Below, in pieces: positions 45,822 through 55,772 of a stretch of 64,000 bases of DNA. The stretch is taken from contig NZ_CP082362.1 of the NCBI RefSeq assembly GCF_020740535.1, forward strand, positions 6,941,501 through 7,005,500, written 5' to 3'. The position numbers and the translations under genes are program-made. Numbering within the stretch: the first letter of the stretch is position 1; each line of letters begins with the position of its first letter. Origin of the DNA: Streptomyces profundus. GTDB taxonomy: Bacteria; Actinomycetota; Actinomycetes; Streptomycetales; Streptomycetaceae. A model generated the notes under the pieces. That model ran no database searches, was not told the origin of the DNA, and saw nothing but the letters and a program-made list of their open reading frames with translations.

Positions 45822-46958
45822 ATGACCGACAACATGCTCCGCGCCCCGGCCGAGGCCAAGTACGCCGACGAGCTCGACTGGCTGGAGTCCGTCGACGACG
45901 GGCCCAAGCCGTTCTCCTGGCGGCTCAGCCCGCGCATGGTGCGCCTGTTCATCCTCGGCTCCGAGCGCGCCGACGGGCTGGAGCGGGAGATCCCGCAGAA
46001 GTGGTTCGGCGACCGGGCGTTCGTCGAACGCGCCATCGTCACCCTGGCATCGGACCGCGGGCTGCTGTTGATCGGCGATCCGGGGACGGGCAAGAGCTGG
46101 CTGGCCGAGCTCCTCTCGGCGGCCATCTCCCGCAACTCCACCCTCGTCGTCCAGGGCACCGCCGGCACCACCGAGGACCACATCAAGTACGCCTGGAACG
46201 TGTCGATGGTGATCGCCAAGGGCCAGTCCCGGCAGTCGATGATCCCCTCACCGATCATGACGGCGATGGAACGTGGCGTGATCGGCCGCTTCGAGGAGCT
46301 GACGAGGGCCACCAGCGACGTCCAGGACGCGCTGATCTCGATCCTCTCCGAGAAGTACGTCTCCATCCCCGAGCTGGGAGACGGAGACGGGGAGACCCCT
46401 GAGAACATCGTCTTCGCCGAGCCGGGATTCTCCATCATCGCCACCGCGAACAGCCGCGACCGGGGGGTCAACGACCTGTCGTCCGCGCTCAAGCGGCGGT
46501 TCAACTTCGTCCGCATCCCGGTGGTCACCAACAAGCGCAGCGAGGCGGAGATCGTGCGCTTCCGCACCAGGGAGCTGCTGCGCCGACACCAGATCGACCT
46601 TGAGGTGCCGCCCTCGCTGCTCGACATCCTGTTGCAGAGCTTCGCCGATCTGCGCGCCGCCTCGGCCTCGGCCGCCAGCGACGACGAGAAGCTGGAGTCG
46701 GCCCTCTCCACCGCCGAGCAGATCGGCGTCCTTGAGGACGCCATCCTGCACAGCCAGTTCTTCGGCGACCGGGTCCTCGGCGCCGGCACCCTGGCCGGCT
46801 CGCTGGTCAGCTCGCTGGCCCGCCGCAGCCCCGAGGACCTGGCCATTCTCAACAAGTTCTGGCACGGCGTAGTGGAGCCGCGCGGCGAGAAGGACCAGGG
46901 CGGCCCCTGGGAGGACTTCCTCAACGGTGGCCGCGAGGCGATAGCGACCCTGTCGTGA
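45822..46958 (+). CDS. MoxR-family AAA+ ATPase
   Basis: A 378-residue AAA+ ATPase. Walker A is GDPGTGKSW (about residues 85-93), the presensor/helix region includes GRFEELTRATSDVQDALIS, sensor 1 is IIATANSRD and the arginine-finger region is LKRRFNFVR. It belongs to the MoxR branch, which forms hexameric chaperone-like rings with VWA partners. The start is ATG 45822, preceded by GGAGACGAC. Its stop overlaps the DUF5682 start (GTGA), so all five cluster genes are coupled. Insert and linker regions around residues 225-300 could dock the VWA subunit. Confidence 0.9.
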   Translation: MTDNMLRAPAEAKYADELDWLESVDDGPKPFSWRLSPRMVRLFILGSERADGLEREIPQKWFGDRAFVERAIVTLASDRGLLLIGDPGTGKSWLAELLSAAISRNSTLVVQGTAGTTEDHIKYAWNVSMVIAKGQSRQSMIPSPIMTAMERGVIGRFEELTRATSDVQDALISILSEKYVSIPELGDGDGETPENIVFAEPGFSIIATANSRDRGVNDLSSALKRRFNFVRIPVVTNKRSEAEIVRFRTRELLRRHQIDLEVPPSLLDILLQSFADLRAASASAASDDEKLESALSTAEQIGVLEDAILHSQFFGDRVLGAGTLAGSLVSSLARRSPEDLAILNKFWHGVVEPRGEKDQGGPWEDFLNGGREAIATLS

Positions 46959-49819
46959 GCGAGATCGTCCAGGAACGCACAGGCGGAAGCGAGGACGGCG
47001 TGGACGCCGAGGCCACCGGCCCGTTCGCCGCGTTGAGCGAACGGCTGCGCGAGGCGGCCGTGGAGTTCGCCGGCCACGGGGACGCGGTGCCCGACATCCT
47101 CGCCGGCATGGTCGAGGACGTGGACCGGGCGCTGCGCGAGGAGTTGGAGATCTTCCCGGTCTGCCACCACTCGCCCGCCTCGGCGCTCGCCATGGTCCGC
47201 CGGCTGCGGGAGAAGCGGCCCCAGGTCGTCTACCTGGAGCTGTGCGAGGACCTGCGCCCGCTCGTCGACGAGCTGCACAACTGCCAACTCCCCGTCGCGC
47301 TCCAGGCGTTCGCCACCGAGATCGACGGTTTCCCCGCCCAGTGGGCGCCGCTGAGCGTGGTGGCGCCCCTCACCGAGGCGTCGGCCGAGTACCAGGCGAT
47401 CGCCTACGCCCTGGAGACCCCGGGCGTGGAGCTGGTGTTGGTCGACCGCTCGACGGACCATGTCTTCCAGTGGAGCCGCCCGCCGCAGGACGTCAAGGCC
47501 CCGGAGCCGGCCCCGGGCGCCGAGGAACCCTCGGATCCGGAGGAGGGGGCGCTGCACGGCGACGCCGTCGGCATCGAGATCGGCGATCTGCGGCCCGGGT
47601 TCGCCGAGCTGGAGGAGTACCTGCTCCACCACGGCAAGGTCAGGCACTGGTCCGAGTGGTGGGACCAGTACGTCGAACAGCCGCTGGCCGGCGCCGACTA
47701 CACCACCTACCGCCAGGTGATGGTGATGATCGGCAGCCTCTTCAGGCGGCTGCGCCCCGAGCGGCACGCCCGGTTGGCGGTCGACGAGGACCGCGAGCGC
47801 TACATGTGGACGCGGATGCGGGAGCACCTCGCCGCCTCGGGCGCCGACCCCGAGCGCTGCCTCTACGTCTGCGGCGCCTTCCACGCGGCCAGCCGGGTCG
47901 AACAGTTCGGCCTGGCGTCCGAGGCCGAGCCGTTCCCGATCTCCCCCCGCACGGGCACCTCCTGGCGGTACGGGCTGATCCCGTCCAGCCACTCCGCGAT
48001 CGAGGCCCAGTTCGGTCTCGCCCCGGGGGCGGTGTCCATCGCGGCGGCGAGCTGGCGGCGGACGCTCGGTCGAAGCCGCCTCAAGCCGTTCCGGCTCGAC
48101 GGCCGCAAGACCGCGAAGAAACGCGCCGCCAAGGGCGCGGGCGCCGCGAAGGCCGCGCCGGCCGCCGGACGGGAGTCCGTCACCGACCGGCTGTCGGGCT
48201 TCCTCCAGTCCGCACCCGAGCCCCATGTCCTCGACGAGGACGAACTGCTCGGCTGGTGTGTGGACATCGTCCGGCTGGCCCGCCGCAACCGCTACCTCGC
48301 CAGCACCGCTGACGCGATCGCCATCTTCGAGACGTCCATCCTGCTGGCCGGGATGCGCGGGCGGGCCAGGCCTACCCCGTACGACTTCGAGGACGCGGCG
48401 GTCACCTGCATCGAGAAGGACCGCGTGCCCGGCCGCCGCGATGTGCGTCGGCTCTGCGAGATCCTGCTCGGCGGCGACCGGGTGGGTTCCGTCGGCTATG
48501 ACGCGCTGCCGCCGCTGGCCAGGGACGTGCTGGACCGGCTGGCGCCGCTGGGGCTCAATCTCACCGCGCGCACCCAGCAGCGGGCGCTGCTCGACCTCCG
48601 GCAGAACCCGGAGTTGGCGCCCTGTTCCGATCTGCTGTGGATGCTGCGCCGCCTGCTCGGCGATGTGGTCCGCCCGATCATGGGCGCCCGGGCGCTGGGG
48701 GAGCGGTCCATCCAGGAGAGCTGGGATCTCACCCTCGGCCGCGACCAGCGGGCCCTGGTGCAGCTCGGCTACGAGGGCGTCACCATCGAGCAGGTCCTGG
48801 AACGTCGGCTGCGGGACGCCGTGCGGGCCCCCGACGCCACGGCGGCCACCGCGCTGGACGCGGTCGAGGAGGCCCTCCTCTATCTGGACAGCCCCCGGCT
48901 CGGGAACGACCTCGGCACCCGGGCGGTGGAGCTGCTGGCCGCCGAACGCACCGTGGACGGGGCGCCCCGGGTGCTGCGCGGCATCAGGCGGCTGCTGACG
49001 CACTACCGCGCCACCGACGAGGGGCCGCCCCCGTGGGCGGAGGCCTTCGTCACCGGCGGCTACGCGCACTACTGCACCCTGCTGCCGACCGCGTTCGCCG
49101 ACGACGAGGCCGGGCCACGGCAGGTGGGCGCCATGTTGGGCTTCCTCTTCGGGATGGAGAGCTTCGCGCTCTCGCTCGGCTGCGAACGCACCCAACTGGA
49201 GCTGGCGGTACGGCAGTCACATCCGAGCGCACCGGACAAGGTGGCCCTGCTCTGGGCGGCGATGGCCCGTCTCGATCTGATCTCGACGGCCGAGCTGCGC
49301 GCCCGGTGCGACGAACTCCTCGCCAACCCGCTGGTGGTGCCGGCGTTCCCGCGCTATCTGAGCGGGTTCATCCAGGCCCTTGAGGCGGTCCCCACCCTGG
49401 CTCCGTTCGTGGTGGAGCTGCTCTCCAAGGCGTTCGCCCGGCTGCCGGACGCGACGCTGCTGCCCTGGCTGCCCCAGCTGATCAGCACGCTGCGCAAGGA
49501 GGCGGGCGAGCTGGTGCCGGTGCTGGTGCGGGAGGCGGGCCGCACCTTCCCCGGCACGCTCGCCGGGGTGGACGCCTGGATACCGCCGTGGGACGCCCCG
49601 GCGGCGGAGTCGGCCGTTGAGGCGCCGGCGGCCCCGGTGAACCGCGCGGTCGCCGAGCTGCTGGCGGCGCACCCCGAGTCCTGCTCGTCGGTGGCCGCCC
49701 TCGTCGGGGCGTCGGGGGAGTGGCAGCCGCTGCCGGGAGCCGACCCAGCCGGCGAGCTGTTGGCCCGCCATCCGGAACCGGCCCGAGCGGTCGCGGCGCT
49801 GCTGGCGCCGGCGGTCTGA
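46955..49819 (+). CDS. Large DUF5682-type protein, last gene of the MoxR-VWA cluster
   Basis: A 954-residue protein. The N-terminal 320 residues carry a motif set resembling the TraB/TIKI/EreA-type hydrolase superfamily: CHHSPASALAMV (His71, His72), VVYLELCEDLRPLV (Glu95 region) and VCGAFHAASRV (His310). The remainder is long, helical and repeat-like, with a conserved-looking GARALGERSIQESWD segment near residue 580. The N-terminal pattern matches families called DUF5682, found next to MoxR-VWA genes. It lacks signal and membrane segments. The GTG at 46955 overlaps the MoxR stop. A metal-dependent hydrolase coupled to a remodelling AAA+ machine is the best reading, but catalytic activity is unproven. 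Confidence 0.82.
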   Translation: MSEIVQERTGGSEDGVDAEATGPFAALSERLREAAVEFAGHGDAVPDILAGMVEDVDRALREELEIFPVCHHSPASALAMVRRLREKRPQVVYLELCEDLRPLVDELHNCQLPVALQAFATEIDGFPAQWAPLSVVAPLTEASAEYQAIAYALETPGVELVLVDRSTDHVFQWSRPPQDVKAPEPAPGAEEPSDPEEGALHGDAVGIEIGDLRPGFAELEEYLLHHGKVRHWSEWWDQYVEQPLAGADYTTYRQVMVMIGSLFRRLRPERHARLAVDEDRERYMWTRMREHLAASGADPERCLYVCGAFHAASRVEQFGLASEAEPFPISPRTGTSWRYGLIPSSHSAIEAQFGLAPGAVSIAAASWRRTLGRSRLKPFRLDGRKTAKKRAAKGAGAAKAAPAAGRESVTDRLSGFLQSAPEPHVLDEDELLGWCVDIVRLARRNRYLASTADAIAIFETSILLAGMRGRARPTPYDFEDAAVTCIEKDRVPGRRDVRRLCEILLGGDRVGSVGYDALPPLARDVLDRLAPLGLNLTARTQQRALLDLRQNPELAPCSDLLWMLRRLLGDVVRPIMGARALGERSIQESWDLTLGRDQRALVQLGYEGVTIEQVLERRLRDAVRAPDATAATALDAVEEALLYLDSPRLGNDLGTRAVELLAAERTVDGAPRVLRGIRRLLTHYRATDEGPPPWAEAFVTGGYAHYCTLLPTAFADDEAGPRQVGAMLGFLFGMESFALSLGCERTQLELAVRQSHPSAPDKVALLWAAMARLDLISTAELRARCDELLANPLVVPAFPRYLSGFIQALEAVPTLAPFVVELLSKAFARLPDATLLPWLPQLISTLRKEAGELVPVLVREAGRTFPGTLAGVDAWIPPWDAPAAESAVEAPAAPVNRAVAELLAAHPESCSSVAALVGASGEWQPLPGADPAGELLARHPEPARAVAALLAPAV

Positions 49820-49833
49820 ACGGCCCCTTCCTG

Positions 49834-49871
49834 CGCCGCGTCCCGCCGTCCTGTGACGGCGGGACGCGGCG
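49834..49871. terminator. Terminator of the MoxR-VWA cluster
   Basis: A perfect 17-bp inverted repeat (49834-49850 and 49855-49871) with loop CTGT, 15 bases after the last cluster stop codon. It is one of the strongest hairpins in the window. Confidence 0.8.
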
Positions 49872-49916
49872 TCTGTCATGACCGAGAGCCGTTTCCGAAA
49901 AGCTTCCAGAGGTGTT

Positions 49917-49930
49917 CCGAAATATTTCGG
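49917..49930. promoter_or_regulatory. Palindromic operator-like site upstream of the xylanase gene
   Basis: CCGAAATATTTCGG is a perfect 14-base palindrome. It fits the CGAAA-N-TTTCG type of inverted repeat described upstream of Streptomyces xylanase genes (spacing here is two bases rather than one). A second related element is at 50007-50020. Confidence 0.5.
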
Positions 49931-50005
49931 CTGCTTTCCCGCCCTCGGGTGACGGTGACCAGTGGATCTTCGCCGGTCAACTGGGTACGGAGTCCGGCAA
50001 GTTGA

Positions 50006-51586
<1,581 letters not shown>

Positions 51587-51613
51587 CCGACACCCCCGGC
51601 CACTGAACCGGCC

Positions 51614-51649
51614 GCGCGGAGCGGTGCCCCCACCGGCGCCGCTCCGCGC
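51614..51649. terminator. Terminator after the xylanase gene
   Basis: Arms GCGCGGAGCGG (51614-51624) and CCGCTCCGCGC (51639-51649) form a perfect 11-bp stem, extendable past one mismatch, 28 bases after the stop. Confidence 0.65.
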
Positions 51650-51667
51650 TCCGCGCCCACCCGCCCG

Positions 51668-52233
51668 TCAGCGCGGCGCCGAGGCGCACACCTCCCGGTG
51701 CGCCAGCTGAACGCCAGCGCCCGCCGGGACCAGTCGACCAGTGCGGCCCGCCGCTCCGCCGGCACCGGAACGACTCCGGGCCCACCCCGCTTCACCAGCC
51801 AGAAGCGGACATCGCGGGCCTGCCGCTCCACGATCACGTCCACCAGGGCGCCCCGCGCCCGCAGCAGTCGGCCAACGCCCGCACCCCGGCCACCTGTTCG
51901 GCGACCGGCGGCGCCGTCTCCCCGACGCGGTCGCACCAGAGCCAGGCCATAGGGCCCGGAGCCAGCAGCGGACTGCCCGGCGCCGCCATGTCGAAGTCGA
52001 TGCAGGCGACCGGCCTGCCCCGACGGAGAACGGTGTCGGCGGGCCCCAGGGACGCACCCCGGCCACCACCCGATTCCGGAGGGCACCCGGCCCGGGAGAC
52101 GGCTGAGGATGTCCCGGCCGAGACGGCGCGGTGCCTTACTGAACCCCCGCTCCGCCAGCAGGCCGAACAGCGCGGCGACAAACGGCGAGGCCGGGCCGGC
52201 CGGGCGCCGCACCGTCTCCCGGCCGCACCCCAT
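51668..52233 (-). pseudogene. Decayed aminoglycoside-phosphotransferase/choline-kinase family gene
   Basis: Read on the minus strand, pieces of an APH-family protein appear in different frames. From 52233: ETVRRPAGPASPFVAALFGLL, the family's typical N-lobe start. In another frame: RRGRPVACIDFDMAAPGSPLL, the metal-binding IDFD. Then, back in the first frame: ALVDVIVERQARDVRFWLV, the C-terminal helix. The catalytic HGD motif that should precede IDFD is lost (GASLGPADTV stands in its place), a large central part is missing, and at least two frame changes are needed, leaving about 190 of the usual 250-300 residues. No single open frame covers it, so it is a pseudogene rather than a sequencing artefact of one frameshift. 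Confidence 0.7.
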
Positions 52234-52288
52234 GCCCGCCGTAGTCCGCCCCGCCAGCCAGCGGGATCGCGTTCGCCACGCCGCCGGG

Positions 52289-52951
52289 TCAGCCGGCCGG
52301 GACCGTCAGGCGCGCGCAGCGGCGGCAGGCGCGGGCCGAGCCCGCCACCGTCGCGTGGGAGAGCGCGGTGAGGCCGCCGGCGAGCGCGAGCAGCGGCCAG
52401 TTCGCCGCCACCAGCGCGGCCAGCGCCAGCGTCAGCGTGGCGACCGCCATGGCCACGCTCACCGTGGTGCCCGCCCACGCGACCGTCCCCGGCAGCCGGC
52501 GGGGAGTGGGCAGCCAGCGGGAGAGCGCACCGGTCGCGGCCAACGTCCCCCCGGCGAGCAGCGCCACGACCCCGGCGGCGCCCGCCAACGAGATGGCCCC
52601 CAGCCGCGCCACGCCCCCGCCGGTGGCCGCGCCGCCGACCAGGTACCAGCAGGCCAGCAGGAAGGGCGCGACCAGCAGCAGCGCCCGCGCGGTGTGCCGC
52701 GCCTGGGCGACGGTCAACTCCCGCTGGTAGGCGGGCGCCAACTCGGCCGGACTCCCGAACTCCGCCACCGCCCGCCGGGCGGCCCGCTCAAGGGGGAGCC
52801 CCGCCGCCCTGTGGGCCGCCAGCGTCTCGCTGAGCCCCTCGCGCGCCTCGCGCAGCAGCCGGGACTTGACGCGCGCCGGCCCGTCCAGGGCGTCCGCCAG
52901 CTCCGCGACCTGTCGCTCGACGAACTCCTCGGCGCCCCGCGTGCCGCTCAT
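52289..52951 (-). CDS. Membrane protein with N-terminal permease-prefix-like domain
   Basis: A 220-residue protein. Residues 5-75 are a helical soluble domain with EFVERQVAELADALDGPAR and EFGSPAELAPAYQRELT, the pattern found in PadR-associated membrane proteins (DUF1700-like). Four hydrophobic segments follow (about 88-108, 120-140, 155-178 and 182-200), and the C-terminus has a Cys pair, ACRRCARL. Its ATG overlaps the PadR stop by four bases, so the two form an operon. The function of this family is unknown; it is likely a regulated membrane or anti-sigma-like partner. Confidence 0.75.
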   Translation of the reverse strand: MSGTRGAEEFVERQVAELADALDGPARVKSRLLREAREGLSETLAAHRAAGLPLERAARRAVAEFGSPAELAPAYQRELTVAQARHTARALLLVAPFLLACWYLVGGAATGGGVARLGAISLAGAAGVVALLAGGTLAATGALSRWLPTPRRLPGTVAWAGTTVSVAMAVATLTLALAALVAANWPLLALAGGLTALSHATVAGSARACRRCARLTVPAG

Positions 52952-53289
52952 CCGCCTGTCCCGAGCGGACGTGTCGGGTTGAGCACCGCGTCGATGGCCG
53001 AGGTGAAGGCGTGCCAGCTGTCCCGTTCCCCGGCCAGCGCGCGCCGCCCCGCGTCCGTCAGCGCGTACCGACGGCGCCGGCGTCCGCCCGCCGTCTCCCA
53101 GTCGCTGCTGAGCAGGCCGAGCCGCTCCAGCCGTTGGAGCGCCGGATAGATCGTGCCGGTGCGCAGGTCGAGCACGCCCCCGCTGCGCTGTTGGACGGCG
53201 GTGATGATCGCGTACCCGTGCAGGGGCCCCGGCTCCAGCACGGCGAGCAGCAGCCCGTCCAGATGTCCTCGTACCGCGTCTGACTTCAT
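52948..53289 (-). CDS. PadR-family transcriptional regulator
   Basis: A 113-residue winged-helix repressor. LLLAVLEPGPLHGYAII, GTIYPALQRLERLGLLSSDW and RRYALTDAGRRAL are the PadR landmarks, covering helix-turn-helix and wing. ATG 53289 directly abuts a palindrome in the divergent intergenic region. It is coupled to the membrane-protein gene downstream and probably represses both that operon and the divergent gene at 53375. Confidence 0.9.
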   Translation of the reverse strand: MKSDAVRGHLDGLLLAVLEPGPLHGYAIITAVQQRSGGVLDLRTGTIYPALQRLERLGLLSSDWETAGGRRRRRYALTDAGRRALAGERDSWHAFTSAIDAVLNPTRPLGTGG

Positions 53290-53291
53290 GA

Positions 53292-53304
53292 GTAGGCAGC
53301 CTAC
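53292..53304. promoter_or_regulatory. PadR operator candidate 1
   Basis: GTAGGC-A-GCCTAC is a perfect 13-base palindrome three bases from the PadR start codon. It shares the core GGCAGCC with the second palindrome at 53330-53344. Confidence 0.6.
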
Positions 53305-53329
53305 CTATAGAAAGCGTAGGCGTGCTATC

Positions 53330-53344
53330 TATTGGCAGCCAATA
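53330..53344. promoter_or_regulatory. PadR operator candidate 2
   Basis: TATTGG-CAG-CCAATA, a perfect 15-base palindrome with the same GGCAGCC core, centred 39 bases from the first and 31 bases before the divergent gene. Two related palindromes in an 85-base promoter region are strong evidence of cooperative PadR control. Confidence 0.6.
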
Positions 53345-53374
53345 TATTCAACTCCGGCTGTGGAAAGGCTCACG

Positions 53375-53869
53375 GTGACCAAGCTTCTGCTGTCCCTGCA
53401 CGTCCTGGCGGCGATCCTCGCGATCGGCCCGATCGCCGTCGCCGCCTCGATGTTCCCCCGCTTCGTGCGCGTCCCGGCGTCCGTCGGCGCCGCACCGGGC
53501 GCACCGGAAGCCTCGGACGCCTCCGGCGGTGCGGGGCGCGGCGGCGCCGTGCTGTTGCATCGGATATGCCGCGCCTACACCGTCGTCGGCGTCACCGTCC
53601 CGGTCTTCGGCATCGCGACGGGCGCGCAGCTCGGGGTGCTCACCGACGCCTGGCTGATCGCCTCGCTGATCCTGACGACCGTCGCGGCCGTGCTCCTCGC
53701 CGGCGTCATCCTGCCCGCGCAGGAACGACTCCTGGAGTCGGCGTCCCGCCCCGAGGGGGCGGCGCGCGCCGCGCGTCGGCTGGCCATGCTGACCGGGATC
53801 TTCAACCTGCTCTGGGCGGTTGTCGTCGTCCTGATGATCGTGCGCCCCGGCTCCACCACCTCGGCCTGA
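53375..53869 (+). CDS. Small four-helix membrane protein
   Basis: A 164-residue protein with four hydrophobic segments (about residues 3-25, 68-90, 93-113 and 138-158) and a soluble loop rich in Ala/Gly/Pro (about 38-58). It resembles small integral membrane proteins of the DUF2269 kind (start LLLSLHVLAAILAIGPIAV), which are of unknown function. The GTG at 53375 follows GGAAAGG. It is divergent from the PadR operon and shares its palindromic promoter region, so it is probably a PadR target. Confidence 0.72.
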   Translation: MTKLLLSLHVLAAILAIGPIAVAASMFPRFVRVPASVGAAPGAPEASDASGGAGRGGAVLLHRICRAYTVVGVTVPVFGIATGAQLGVLTDAWLIASLILTTVAAVLLAGVILPAQERLLESASRPEGAARAARRLAMLTGIFNLLWAVVVVLMIVRPGSTTSA

Positions 53870-53885
53870 CGCCCCGGCGGCGCAC

Positions 53886-53904
53886 TTAGGCTAGGCTTGC
53901 CTAA
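53886..53904. promoter_or_regulatory. Iron box (DmdR/IdeR operator)
   Basis: TTAGGCTAGGCTTGCCTAA matches the 19-base DmdR/IdeR consensus TTAGGTTAGGCTAACCTAA at 16 of 19 positions. It lies 79 bases upstream of the siderophore-interacting protein start, so that gene should be repressed by Fe(II)-loaded DmdR. Confidence 0.8.
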
Positions 53905-53983
53905 CCTCAACGGCGGTTGGGGTCGTCGGACCGGCCAACCGCCGTTGTCCCAGGAGGATTTACCCGAGCAGAGAGGACCGCGG

Positions 53984-54709
53984 ATGGCCCACGGTTGGGA
54001 AGGCGCCGTACTCAAGCTGATGCGCGGCAAGGACTTCACGTTCACCGTGACCCATGTCGAACGCGTCACCGACCGCTACCACCGGCTGCGGGTGACCGAC
54101 GGGGGGCTGCTCGCCCAGGTGCCGCCGCACCCGACGATGTGGGTCCGGCTGTGGTTCGAGCACGGTGGCAGGCCGCACCAGCGCGCCTTCACCCTCGTCG
54201 ACCCGGACCCCGAGGCGGGCACCTTCGCGCTGGAGTTCGCCCTGCACCAGGGCGCCGCCAGCGCGTGGGCCCGGGGCGCCGTCCCCGGGGACACCATCGA
54301 CGCCACCCTCCAGGGCACCGGCTTCCCGCGCCCCGACCCCGCGCCCGACCGGCTGCTGCTGGTCGGCGACCCGGCATCGCTCCCCGCGATCAACTCCCTC
54401 CTCGACGCCTACCCCGACACCCGGGCAACCGTCTGGTTCGAGGTGCCGCACCCGGCCGACGAGGACCTCCCCCTCCGCGTCGACCCCGACCGCCACGACC
54501 TCCGCCGGGTCCCGAGAGCCGACGGCGACGCCGGCCTCGTCGCCCGGGTCGAGGCGGAGCTGCCCGAACTCCTCGGCGACGACCCGACCACCGCCTACGC
54601 GTGGATCGCCTGTGACACCGCCACCACCCGCACCCTGGCCGCCTTCCTGAAGAAGGAGGCCGCCCTCCCCAAACGCCGCCTCCACGCCCTGGGCTACTGG
54701 CGGACCTGA
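53984..54709 (+). CDS. Siderophore-interacting protein (FAD/NADPH ferric-siderophore reductase)
   Basis: A 241-residue siderophore-interacting protein. The N-terminal FAD-binding beta-barrel includes RAFTLVDPDPEAGTFALEFALH (R-x-Y/F-T-like flavin site) and the C-terminal NAD(P)-binding half carries LLLVGDPASLPAINSLL near residue 126 and AWIACDTATTRTL. It reduces ferric siderophores in the cytoplasm to release iron. The ATG at 53984 has AGAGGA upstream; an earlier TTG frame extension would run into the iron box, so it is rejected. Confidence 0.9.
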   Translation: MAHGWEGAVLKLMRGKDFTFTVTHVERVTDRYHRLRVTDGGLLAQVPPHPTMWVRLWFEHGGRPHQRAFTLVDPDPEAGTFALEFALHQGAASAWARGAVPGDTIDATLQGTGFPRPDPAPDRLLLVGDPASLPAINSLLDAYPDTRATVWFEVPHPADEDLPLRVDPDRHDLRRVPRADGDAGLVARVEAELPELLGDDPTTAYAWIACDTATTRTLAAFLKKEAALPKRRLHALGYWRT

Positions 54710-54789
54710 CCCACCGACGGTCACGTGCTCGACGGCGGCGCGCTGGAACGGGGTCGGTGCCGCGCCCCGGCGTCAGGGCGCCGTAAGCG

Positions 54790-55749
54790 CTACCGCGCTA
54801 TCGCGTCGAGGCGGGACGCCTCCGCGTCGGACAGGCGCACCGCGCCGGCGGCGACGTTCTCCTCCAGATGGGCCGGGTCGCCCGTTCCCGGTATCGCCAG
54901 CACGTGTGGCCCCCGGCGCAGGGTCCAGGCCAGGCGTATCTGTGCCGGCGTCGCCCCGTGGGCGCGGGCCACCTCGTGTACCGCCTCGTGTTCGGCGGCG
55001 ACCGCGCCCCGCTCCCGTCCGGTGCCGGCGATGGCGAAGTAGGGGACGAAGGCGATGCCCGCCGCGCCGCAGGCGCGCAGCACCTCCTCCTGTTCGGCCG
55101 AGGCCCCCACGCCGTACGGGTTCTGCACGCAGACCACGGGCGCGATCGTCCGCGCCTCGGCCAACTGCGCGGGCCGGACGTGGGAGACGCCGAGGTGGCG
55201 CACGAGGCCGGCCTCGCGGAGCTCGGCCAGGGCGCCGAAGTGCTCGGCGATCGAGCCGTCCCGGACGCTCGACGGCACCCGCAGGTTGACCACGTCCAGA
55301 TGGTCACGTCCCAACTGGCGCAGGTTCTCCTCCACCTGCCCGCGCAGCTGCTCGGGCCTCGCCCAGAACCACTCGCCCGACGGGTCCCGGCCGGGCCAGA
55401 CCTTGGTGACCACCACCAGGTCCTCGGGGTAGGGCGCCAGCGCGCTGTTGATCAGCTCGTTGGCGGACCGGCGCTCGGAGAAGTAGAAGCTGGCGGTGTC
55501 GATGTGGTTGACGCCCAACTCGATCGCCCGCCGCAGCACCGCGATCGACCGCCCGCGGTCGCTGGCGGCGCCGGGGGTGAACGCGGCCCGGCCGGTCAGG
55601 CGCATGGCGCCGAAGCCGATCCGGTGGACGGTCAGGTCGCCCAACCGCCAGCTGCCGCCCGCGGCGGCCGTCACGGTCTTCGTCGCCTGGTCCGGGATCG
55701 TCCGCCGCGTGCGGCTCTCGGGCGAGGTGTCGGGCAGGGCATCGGACAT
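54790..55749 (-). CDS. Aldo/keto reductase
   Basis: A 319-residue NADPH-dependent AKR barrel. IGFGAMRLTG, NHIDTASFYFSE (catalytic Asp and Tyr) and LVVVTKV (catalytic Lys) are present; the fourth residue, usually His in LYQLH, is Arg here (DVVNLRV), as in a subgroup of bacterial AKRs of the YdbC type. The ATG at 55749 has AAGGAG seven bases upstream. A hairpin leader lies immediately 5' of it. It should reduce aldehydes or ketones; substrate unknown. Confidence 0.85.
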   Translation of the reverse strand: MSDALPDTSPESRTRRTIPDQATKTVTAAAGGSWRLGDLTVHRIGFGAMRLTGRAAFTPGAASDRGRSIAVLRRAIELGVNHIDTASFYFSERRSANELINSALAPYPEDLVVVTKVWPGRDPSGEWFWARPEQLRGQVEENLRQLGRDHLDVVNLRVPSSVRDGSIAEHFGALAELREAGLVRHLGVSHVRPAQLAEARTIAPVVCVQNPYGVGASAEQEEVLRACGAAGIAFVPYFAIAGTGRERGAVAAEHEAVHEVARAHGATPAQIRLAWTLRRGPHVLAIPGTGDPAHLEENVAAGAVRLSDAEASRLDAIAR

Positions 55750-55772
55750 GGCAACTCCTTGATAACGACAAA

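Noticed and set aside
44621..49195. A 1524-residue open frame on the minus strand opposite the MoxR-VWA cluster
   Set aside because: It is a GC-bias shadow: the plus-strand genes have clear domains, coupled starts and a terminator, and the antisense frame has no recognisable protein pattern.
55260..55330. Missing catalytic His in the aldo/keto reductase as a sign of inactivity
   Set aside because: Arg at this position (VVNLR) is normal in a bacterial AKR subgroup, so it is not unusual.
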